Below, piece by piece: positions 56,508 to 64,000 of a stretch of 64,000 nt of DNA (position 1 is its first letter; every line of letters begins with the position of its first letter). The DNA lies in NCBI GenBank assembly GCA_030867875.1, contig JAOWCC010000655.1, forward strand, positions 5,619,083 to 5,683,082. Direction: 5' to 3'. The DNA comes from Actinernus sp. WN-2022. Its lineage: Eukaryota; Cnidaria; Anthozoa; Actiniaria; Actinernidae. A program made the position numbers and the translations under genes. The notes under the pieces are model-generated. The model was not told where the DNA came from and searched no databases. It was given only the letters and a program-made list of their open reading frames with translations.

Positions 56508-57686
56508 AGTTGTGGTTACACTCACCCTTTTCCCGTGGTAAATAACCCTTTTACCACGGGAAAAACAAAATCGCGTGTGTGTCCGCAATTTCCCGAGCTA
56601 AATTTCCCTTGGTGAATTTCCATGGATACGTCAAGAAAAACAAAAGAAATACCCATGACATTTCCAGAGCTCATGAGCATGGTTTTTGGGATCCCCAAGA
56701 TAGCTTAACCAATCCAGAGGCTACGGTTGAGATGTACTGGAAATCGCATGCTGTGTGTGGACAAATATGTCGCTCAATCTTAGAACTCTGGCGTAGTGCA
56801 TACTGCCAGGGCATCCGGTGGCAACTGATAAGTACAGACCTGTAGAATCTACTACACCCTGCACACCATAGCTATAGAAATGTTTTCGGCGCCTTGATCG
56901 CTATATGACTTCCAGCTATAGCCGCTACGACCCGCCGAATTTCTTTTGTTCATCGGCTTTATAAGTTGGAAATTTAATGAAATCCCCCCGAAGACGACAG
57001 ATTTCTTGGACGAATTCATGGCAGCATTTTATGACTGTCGGTTTGGCGAGTCCCATCATAAGTCCACATGAACGTTAGCACTCCACAAGCAGGCGCTTAC
57101 TCTCTTGTCAACTGGAATTGCATCCCGCATTCTCGTATCTTGTCGCTGGAGTACGGGGCCGACGAGCTGGCAGATATACTCGAAGGTAGCTCGAGAAACT
57201 CTGAAGTTCTCTTTCCACCAGTGGTCTAGTGATATGTCGTTAAGTAGTTGCTGAAACCAATTTTGCGGTCGCGGAAGCACCCATTGCAAGCAGTTCTTGG
57301 TGATCGAGCAACAATCTGCCTTCGTCAAGCTCTCAAATAAAGATAACTCAGTTCTATAGACCGAAGAAAACGTAACTGAACTCGTCGTCTTCGTGATCTC
57401 CGCAGTAAAAGTTACTGGATTACCAAGTCGATAGAAGATCGCTGATAAAGAAGTAAAAGAGCAATTGAAATCAAACTAGCAAACTCTGTTGAATCCTCCA
57501 TCAGTCGATTTGTTTATAAATCTGATACGATTTCCCGCCAAACGTTTGCTCGGGTTGAAAGTTTACCTTTGGGAATTGTTGTGCATGTAACCGTAAACCG
57601 CTTGGTAAATTGAAACCCAGGATAAATTGACCACGGGGCAATTACCACGGGAAATCGCAAAACCCATGGTGTGTGTAACCATAACT
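56508..57686 (-). mobile_element. PIF/Harbinger DNA transposon relic
   Basis: The terminal inverted repeats start AGTTGTGGTTACAC on the left and AGTTATGGTTACAC on the reverse of the right end; both reach a shared CCCGTGGTAA block. They are flanked by the 3-bp direct repeat ATT (56505-56507 and 57687-57689), the target length of Harbinger elements. At 1.18 kb it is too short for a full two-gene element and carries only a decayed transposase. Confidence 0.8.
56640..57328 (-). pseudogene. Harbinger transposase remnant (HARBI1-like)
   Basis: Minus strand. The first open piece (57328-57056) has WWKENFRVSRATFEYICQL and QRQDTRMRDAIPVDKRVSA, the N-terminal region of Harbinger transposases. Shifted frames then give GLAKPTVIKCCHEFVQEI (after 57061) and VDSTGLYLSVATGCPGSMHY with ARVLRLSD (about 56850-56770), the block around the first catalytic Asp. 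At least two frame changes and stops are present. The DDE C-terminus is missing. Confidence 0.8.
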
Positions 57687-58296
57687 ATTGATAGTTGCAT
57701 AATACTGAATGATCAGCACTATTAATGAGTCGCTTAACGATATCCTGAATGTTTTCAAATCCGGCTTTATACCGAAGTTAGTTACTGGTCAAATTAATGC
57801 AACAGTTTCATGAAGAAGAAATGCCGTTCAGAAAATATAAAGTTTACATTGTCTAAGTAAAAATTTTTTTATTGAATCACTAAAATCAGGCAAGACGAAA
57901 ATGTGATATCCTTGGGTTCTAACTAATGTTGGTATGTTCGGCTAACCAGTTCTCTCATCTTTGTTCGGGGGTATTTTCCCGATTCTGCAATTTCGTTATA
58001 TTAGTTTATAATATATAAATAATATATTTTCCAACCTTTAGACTCCAAAGGTAAATTTTGACTGTTTGGATGATACGTCTCCGGTTTTTTGCCCAAGAGA
58101 GGTTTTGATCCCGTACCTGGCAATTCACTATTTAGCTTCTGTATCCGCATTTAATTGTACTGAAGTTCTCGTTGTATGGCAGTCATTGTAACTAACCGAC
58201 AATTCCAATAAAGATCGCTGGTTCGCTTCCTCGTGTATTGTATTGTAACATTTTCTATTCGGCTGAGCGCCGCAATAGAAAGAGAATATAATACAA

Positions 58297-59172
58297 TACC
58301 GTAGAGTTCCGAAAGTAGCGACCCCCCGAAAGTAGCGACCCCCCGAAAGTAACGACCTCCCGAAAGCGAGACCAAGTTTTTTTTAATTGTATACCGTATA
58401 CCTTTAATTTGTCAATCAATAGTCAAAATTTTAATGTACAATAATATGTTCGTGCAGTGTCACAAATTGTTCACGATAAGGCACTTTCATTTACAACAAG
58501 GGGAAGCTTTATGCTACCATTCGTCCTTGACATCAGTTCACTGATGTAGCGATGTAAGAACTAAACCGGTATAATTTCGTATTAACAACAGGAACGTTTC
58601 TTCAAATTGAAATTGAAAACTCTATATAGTTTTCGTCGATTAACATGAACGTGTTTCTTCCAATTAAATGACACTGAGATACCGGTATGGGATACAGACT
58701 AAAACGCAGCGGTGCGTCATGCAGTACAATCGAAGCAGTTTAGCTTTCCTCCTCTGAGTCAGTGAAGTACTCGATCTCCTCTATATCGGCTGATTCACCC
58801 ATGCGGTAGTCCGGTAAACCATCGATATTTATTTCACTGTCCCTGCTACCGGAAATGGGTAGTGAAATTCCACATTTCACAAATGAACGGTTAGGTCGTT
58901 TATTGGTGTTGATATTGATTTATTTTATTATTGCTGTATTTATCATTGTTACCTTCTTTTTATGAAGCACAATCTATACATATGGAATGCAAATAAAATG
59001 TTCTTTTTTTATTTTATGTTGTTCATTTTTTATTTCGGAAAATAAGCTCGCGCCAGCTTTATTTGTAAACGATTTTTGTTCCCCGAAAGTAGCGACCCCC
59101 CGAAAGTAGCGACCCCCAAAGGCTGCTAATTCCGAAAGTAACGAGGGTCGCTACTATCGTAACTCTACGGTA
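58297..59172. mobile_element. TIR element with reiterated CGAAAGTAGCGACCCCC word
   Basis: The ends TACCGTAGAGTTCCGA and, inverted, TACCGTAGAGTTACGA carry TA outermost. The 17-bp word is repeated about four times near the left end and three near the right, in the same orientation. The 650-bp middle is non-coding. Confidence 0.75.
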
Positions 59173-59179
59173 GCTTTAG

Positions 59180-59542
59180 TCCACACGATACCGTCTTCAT
59201 TTGAAAACGTATTCGTGTGGACGGGGTATCGATTCGACCTATCTATGTCCTGTATCTTGAATTTGTTTAATCGTAAATGGAATGGGACTGAATTATACTG
59301 TCTAAAAGGGACCGTAAAAATCAACCGTGAGTCGAGCGTAGTGTGTCCAAAACAGTTAATGTAGTGGGGAGTGTGTGAAGAGTTAAAGCAGGCCCCCACC
59401 AGCTGTAAGCTGTAATACTCAGCCTGCTATAACAAATTTTATTTTACAAAGAAAACGATAGCGTTGCGTTAAAAAAAAAACATTTGGAGACCATTTTGAA
59501 AAAAATGCATTTTCGATGAAAACGACATCGTTTTCGTGTGGA
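59180..59542. mobile_element. Probable hAT-type MITE
   Basis: The ends TCCACACGA and TCGTGTGGA are inverted, and blocks CATTTGAAAACG and CGATGAAAACGACATCG recur near each end. No clear target duplication. Confidence 0.45.
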
Positions 59543-59759
59543 GAAGACTTTTATATAATTTCCATAAATTGGGATGTCGTGGCATTAAAATGTATTCGAG
59601 AAACTTTATCATTTTATTGTTGATATTTTTAGCTAAATGCCGGAGTTCTCGGCCTGTATTTAATATAAAGCGTACACTAAAACTCTTACGACCAGTTATG
59701 TCATACAATAATGAATTAAAACTCATTATCGAACCGAGACATACTGTCCCTGCTTAATT

Positions 59760-61570
59760 CAACGTGGAACAGTTTCAAGTCTTTTAATGCTTTACAATTA
59801 ATGTATAAGTCTCACTCGGTTTTGACAAGCAGATCAGTGATTAATTCTACGAGAGCAAAACAAATATATTCGCACCGGGATTCACACAGACAGCTGAAAA
59901 GCAACCGTTCAGGAAGTCAAAGAGCAAGCTCAGTTGTAATTTCAGTGGTAAGTGAACAGTCATAATTAGTGTCGATAATTAATGAAATTGTAAAGTTTAG
60001 GAGGCCATTAAGCTAATGTATGTCAAGGGTCTTTCATTGTTGCAGGGTGGTTGAATTTTAAACAAAATTATATTTGAGGATACCTTTTGTGTTTCGGTTA
60101 CAGAGAAAAGTCATGTGTAGAGAAGATTGACAAAGCACATATATATCTCCAAGTTTTATTTACTTACGGTGATCAGGCAGTGAAATTTTACTGATATCCT
60201 CGTGGCAGGTGGTAAGGTTTTTTCTCTGCATCCCTTATCTATGTTGTGAATGTGTGAAACAGGCTAAAATGGAACGTATTTGAAAAGATTGTGGAGGGAT
60301 ATTCAGTTACAAAAGACAGAAAAAAATGTTTTAAAACTACGATCTTAATGTTTGACCACTACTTATGTTTGGTGCGGTCGACTCATTGATATAAAGCTGA
60401 CAAGTTTATCAAATAACAGCATGGTTTCTGTTCTTTTTCAAAATAAATTACCCGGCCATAGGTGTTAAGGTGGTGTTAATGACTTTCCGGTCTCCGACTG
60501 TTAACTTTGCATCAGTTACCCTGGACCCCTTATAGCTAAGCATAATGGGGATTGTTCAATAAGGAAGCTATTCCATGCTCTATAAAAGAAGGGAGATCAT
60601 AATTAAGCCTTGATTCTTAAAAGTCAATTTTAACTGCGGACAAGGGCAAGTAAAGATAAAGAAGCGAGCCTTGAATTGGAACTGCTAATATTTAGGGTGA
60701 GCTCAGGTTAGAGTCAAGCCGTCTATATATCTGATTTTACAAAGTCTTTCGAGAGAAAGTGCTTTCTTCATGCAAAATTTCTGTAACTTCAATTAATGTT
60801 TCTGTACGTTCGCGAGAAAGGTCCGAGCTACAGATATAATTACTTTGGAAACACTGGCTTAGTAGATAGATGGGAAGTAATTAGTTATGTTCGCTCAAGT
60901 CTCGACTGAAAGCGCAATTATATTATTTTGTAACGCCCTCTTTTGCCCCATCAGTTTACAACCTTCACGGTGAATTATTGGACTCTTTTTATCATTTGTG
61001 AACTCAAAAACTCATTAACTACATTCATGAGCCAAATGACCAATAACAATGGGTATAATAGATCACGTGACTATCCTTTATACCATAAAAGGCAAATAAC
61101 TACACCCTACTTTTAAAGGACTCATTAATTGTGAGAATCAATCCTTATAAAACCACACCCCTCACATCAATTTTTTATATAGTCCTTACTGTACTGTAAA
61201 AATGATATCCGTTTAATATAAATAACGCAAAAAGACTTGAGCTGGACGTGCTTTATTTAAGGTTAAGATTTGTTGTATTGACAAATACAGACACGCGTTG
61301 ACTATTCCATGGCGATGAATGAAATATAATGAATACTGCACGAGGCTGAAGGCCGAATGTAATATGACAAATGTTGAGTTCATCGTACAGTCAGCAAGTG
61401 ACTGTATTTGTCAATAAAACGAACCCTAACCAATGAACGAGTTCACGGGTAAATGAGGAGTTCTCATACCTAGGGCGAGGCAACGCGTTCTCGAGGTTTA
61501 AAGTAATCATTCCTTCTCAAGTCGCTTTAAAATAATGATAATCATTACTTTAAGATAAATCCTAACCCGA
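59760..61570. other. Gene-free region
   Basis: No convincing exon. CAGTGGTAAGTG at 59944-59955 looks like a donor site without an attached coding segment, so a non-coding first exon is possible but unsupported. Confidence 0.35.
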
Positions 61571-61579
61571 ACCACAAAA

Positions 61580-61793
61580 CTAACCATAACCATCAGGCGA
61601 GTTCACGGGTAAACGACGGGTTCTCGCTCACCAAGAGCTAGGGTAAACAAGAATAGAACGCGAAGAATAGAAAAAGTTTTTTTCAAGCGCTTCTACTAGG
61701 GTTCGAACTCATAACCCTTTGCGTGTAGTGCAGTGTAGTGCAGATGGCATGACCACTACACTAAGTGGGTACACCGCCATTCGGAATGCGACT
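61580..61793 (-). mobile_element. tRNA-derived SINE, copy B
   Basis: The minus strand has ACTTAGTGTAGTGGTCATG (A box) and GAGTTCGAACCCTAG (B box), followed by TTTACCCTAGCTCTTGG and CGTCGTTTACCCGTGAACTC. This is the same order as copy A in opposite orientation. Confidence 0.65.
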
Positions 61794-62084
61794 ATTGTTT
61801 ATCTTCATCCTTGACTGGTCTTGACTGGTTTTAAGAGTAATGATTATCGTTACTTTAAAGCGATTTAACAAGTAATGATAATCAGTACTTTAAGTTCGAG
61901 ATCGTGTTGGGCTAGGGGTCACAGGTAAACGAGAAGAGAACATAACGTGACCAGCGGCTCTTCTGTGTTTTTTCGCTCATTTGTTTTCGGATTGGGCTAC
62001 CTGTGGCGCGCGGTGAAAATGGGGCGAGTGGCCGCTTGCATCGAAGTTAAAGTAACTGATTATCATAACATCTCGAATCATGAC

Positions 62085-62140
62085 GTCTGCATTACACGCA
62101 AACGGTTACGAGTTCGAGCCCCAGTAGGATCGCTCGAAAA
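62085..62140 (+). mobile_element. SINE fragment with B box
   Basis: GAGTTCGAGCCCCAGTAGGA followed by TCGCTCGAAAAAAAC parallels the reverse of the sequence just downstream of copy B. The A box is not recognisable. Confidence 0.4.
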
Positions 62141-62149
62141 AAACTTTCT

Positions 62150-62740
62150 CTCGCTCCGCTGGCCGAAAGAACGAAGGCTCTGGAGTTCAAATACAAGTTT
62201 CCGAGGTCTTGCACTTTTTCAGTAAATATTTTTTTAACTTAGTAAATTCACAGTGAATTGCAAATGAAGAAAACCAAGAGCCCATGCATAACCAAGAGCG
62301 AGAATCTCCCATACCACCTCTATGCTACGACAAGTTAGGTTATTTTTAGAACGGTTTCCCGCTATTTTTGGGGTTGCAATCATTCCTAAGGTAATAAAAT
62401 CACAAAAGCGTAGCAGACGTGTTGTTGGTAAAACAAAAGAAGCTAATGAGGCATCTTTTGTTCCGCCACGGGTGTAACCCACTAATTGGCGGCAAAAATA
62501 ATCTAAAAATAGCCCAACTTGTGAAAACGCCGTAGCATCTACATAAGAGATATGAACGCTCTTGGTTATGGGCTCTTGAGAAAACTTCAACTTGTTAAAA
62601 TCTTAGGCTTAGCTTAGCTTTTCGCGAAAGATTTCACGTAAATACGCGTACGTACTTAAAACTAGAAACAGGGGTGATTGCCTCCGTTAGACGCGACCGG
62701 CTCATCATGAGCGCATGCGCGTGACGTTTTGTCGCGGTGT
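62150..62740 (-). repeat. Interspersed repeat family R1, inverse copy with insertion
   Basis: Holds the inverse of the family ends (CTCGCTCCGCTGGCCG on the left, GCGACCGGCTCATCATGAGC on the right). About 300 bp of other sequence (62280-62600) separates the two halves. Confidence 0.6.
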
Positions 62741-62742
62741 GG

Positions 62743-62915
62743 CATTCTCGACCCCAGACCCTGCTCTTATTTCTTACTGCGCATGCTCGACGAAATCGAA
62801 AGGCCCTAGGAAACTACAACATTTAGAGTGTTCTGATGATTGATGTTTTCTATTCCGACGAGCATGCGCGGTAAGAAATAAGAGAAGGGTTTGGGGTCGA
62901 GAATAGCGGTGTGGC
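62743..62915. mobile_element. Second copy of the CTCGACCCCAGAC palindrome
   Basis: Same arms as 40262-40375 but with a 60-bp loop between GCATGCTCGACGA and its inverse. It also sits at the end of an R1 repeat copy. Confidence 0.7.
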
Positions 62916-62932
62916 CGCAAGTACCCTGAGAA

Positions 62933-62940
62933 TATATAAC
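62933..62940 (+). promoter_or_regulatory. Candidate TATA box upstream of the 6-Cys peptide gene
   Basis: GAATATATAACAG about 270 bp before the start codon, just left of an inverted-repeat insert (62945-63140). If real, the 5' UTR exon would lie within or next to that insert. Weak evidence. Confidence 0.25.
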
Positions 62941-62944
62941 AGCC

Positions 62945-63140
62945 GTCTAGATCTCGCATCGAGAGCCACAGTCGAAACGCGTCCCCCGATAGAGGTATAT
63001 GATAATTAGGCATACTAGCCAATCCAATGACGCGACGAGTTTCTGGCCGCATAACGTCATCAGTATGGAATTTTGGCCTCAAATCGCAGACGTCTCTATC
63101 GGGGGATGCGTTCTATTGCGGTTCCCGATGCGAGACGGTT
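62945..63140. mobile_element. Inverted-repeat element directly upstream of the 6-Cys peptide gene
   Basis: TCTCGCATCGAGAG and CCCCCGATAGAGGT on the left are inverted as CTCTATCGGGGGA and CCCGATGCGAGA on the right (63090-63136). It ends about 65 bp before the coding exon. Confidence 0.65.
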
Positions 63141-63205
63141 GTATTCGCAGGCTAAGCCGCTAGCAGCCTAAGTAGTTCTTGGCTAAGTTTTTTCTCTCTT
63201 TTCAG

Positions 63206-63403
63206 ATGAAGCTAAGCTGGGTCTGTTTAATCGTCGCCATCTTCCTGATCACGTGGTCGGATGACATAGATGCTCGTGCCAGGCCCCCGTCAACGTATTG
63301 CACACAGAAATGTGGCGCGGAGCACTGGGACTGCCTGATAACTGGACAGCACTCGGCTGACGTGTGCCGAGAGGTCGGTCTTCTGTGCCGCAACCTGTGC
63401 TGA
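63206..63403 (+). CDS. Small secreted cysteine-rich peptide, 6 Cys in mirror-symmetric spacing (unknown function)
   Basis: 65 residues from the ATG that directly follows a long pyrimidine tract ending TTTTCAG. An earlier in-frame ATG at 63179 lies upstream of that acceptor and is rejected. The N-terminus is a signal peptide (Lys2, hydrophobic core about 4-17, likely cut after about residue 23). The mature part has six cysteines: C-x3-C-x6-C-x10-C-x6-C-x3-C, a palindromic spacing that suggests an alpha-helical hairpin held by C-x3-C pairs. AATAAA follows 48 bp after the stop. It resembles the 8-Cys peptide at 38539 in style but not in sequence. No family is recognised, and any biological role is open. 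Confidence 0.75.
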   Translation: MKLSWVCLIVAIFLITWSDDIDARARPPSTYCTQKCGAEHWDCLITGQHSADVCREVGLLCRNLC

Positions 63404-63450
63404 TGAAAACCTTCGGGCGTGACGATGTATTATGAAACCAATGCATTTAA

Positions 63451-63456
63451 AATAAA
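63451..63456 (+). terminator. Polyadenylation signal of the 6-Cys peptide gene
   Basis: AATAAA 48 bp downstream of the TGA, followed by a GT-rich stretch (CCTGACCTGGTGTT), the usual animal arrangement. Confidence 0.6.
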
Positions 63457-63749
63457 AACAAGCCTGACCTGGTGTTAAATTGTAAAAAGTACAACAGAAA
63501 AAGTAGCAATAAATTCACCATCAAACAATGAATGAGCTTGAACGTCTTCATTTGAAAGGTAACATTTTAGGAATAAAAGAATAGAATAATAGGCAATTTT
63601 CGGAAATAATTTTCCCAAGGCTACCAGAGGGTAAATGAAAATTGCCATTTAGTTAGTGAGTGGGAATCAAAAGAAAAATATTGAGTCAATGAATAAAGTT
63701 GGTAAGAATTGTTTATTGATAAAAAGCCCCAATCTTCACAAATTTTACA

Positions 63750-63985
63750 GTACCATACCCAAGCACTAGACGTCACGCTTTCCGTCATGGTATGGTAACA
63801 TTGTGGTCATGCTAGTACCGTCACCATATGATCACGCTAGTACTGTCAATGGTCACGTGAGTACTGTTGCAGTATGATCACGGCCCTACACGCTAACATG
63901 GTTATGGTTTGGTCACGGTACAGTCACGGTACAGTCACGGTACAGTCACAAAAAGGTAATGTAGCCACTACGCCGGTATTGGACC
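63750..63985. repeat. GTCACGGTACA tandem words at the window edge
   Basis: GTCACGGTACA is repeated three times at 63911-63945, and looser GTCACG / ATGGTCA words extend back to 63780. The element may continue past the window end. Confidence 0.5.
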
Positions 63986-64000
63986 TACATGTAATTTATA

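Noticed and set aside
56325..56588. Glycine-rich minus-strand frame
   Set aside because: It is produced by the 40-bp poly-C run.
62774..63082. 102-residue minus-strand frame sharing SRPQTLLLFLTAHARRN with one at 40063-40422
   Set aside because: The shared text comes from the CTCGACCCCAGAC palindrome family, not from a protein family.
63179..63205. Upstream ATG for the 6-Cys peptide
   Set aside because: It lies before a strong pyrimidine tract and CAG acceptor. The ATG right after the acceptor gives a textbook signal peptide.

Overview
The window is animal nuclear DNA. Genes are sparse and intron-split, splice sites are GT/AG, AATAAA signals lie downstream of small secreted-peptide genes, and most of the sequence is non-LTR retrotransposon debris, tRNA-derived SINEs and miniature inverted-repeat elements. 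The repeat style and the small cysteine-rich secreted peptides point to a cnidarian, most likely a stony coral. That is an inference; no marker gene settles it.

The main gene runs on the minus strand from 19321 to 3563. Three exons (18592-19321, 8615-10085, 3563-5516) join in frame at GT/AG sites into a 1384-residue open protein. Its layout is an adenylation domain, a carrier domain, then pairs of membrane segments alternating with three left-handed beta-helix (hexapeptide) domains. This is the single-module membrane synthetase layout of epsilon-poly-L-lysine synthetase (Pls) from Streptomyces. The ten specificity positions, placed by hand, read DAESIGSVVK, which resembles lysine-type adenylation domains. 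An apparently intact Pls-like synthetase with spliceosomal introns in an animal is the most striking content here. A 123-bp copy of part of its last exon lies 1.4 kb beyond the 3' end, between 23-bp direct repeats.

Two other probable genes encode small secreted cysteine-rich peptides: 38539-38772 (minus, 8 cysteines) and 63206-63403 (plus, 6 cysteines in a mirror-symmetric spacing). In both, a pyrimidine-tract/AG acceptor lies at or just before the start codon, so each probably has an upstream 5' UTR exon.

The rest is mobile and repetitive DNA. It includes a CR1/L2-like LINE (31256-34035, minus) whose ORF2 is broken only by in-frame stops and one deletion; a relic PIF/Harbinger element with terminal repeats, a 3-bp target duplication and a decayed transposase (56508-57686); and a 2.5-kb long-inverted-repeat element with a perfect 9-bp target duplication (51115-53625) nested in further inverted-repeat elements. 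There is also a ~138-bp tandem array (34085-35860), a TTAA-flanked MITE family, and a group of unrelated small TIR elements that each reiterate their own short word in one orientation along their length. Introns 1 and 2 of the synthetase are largely made of such elements. No rRNA, canonical tRNA, CRISPR array or bacterial operon is visible.
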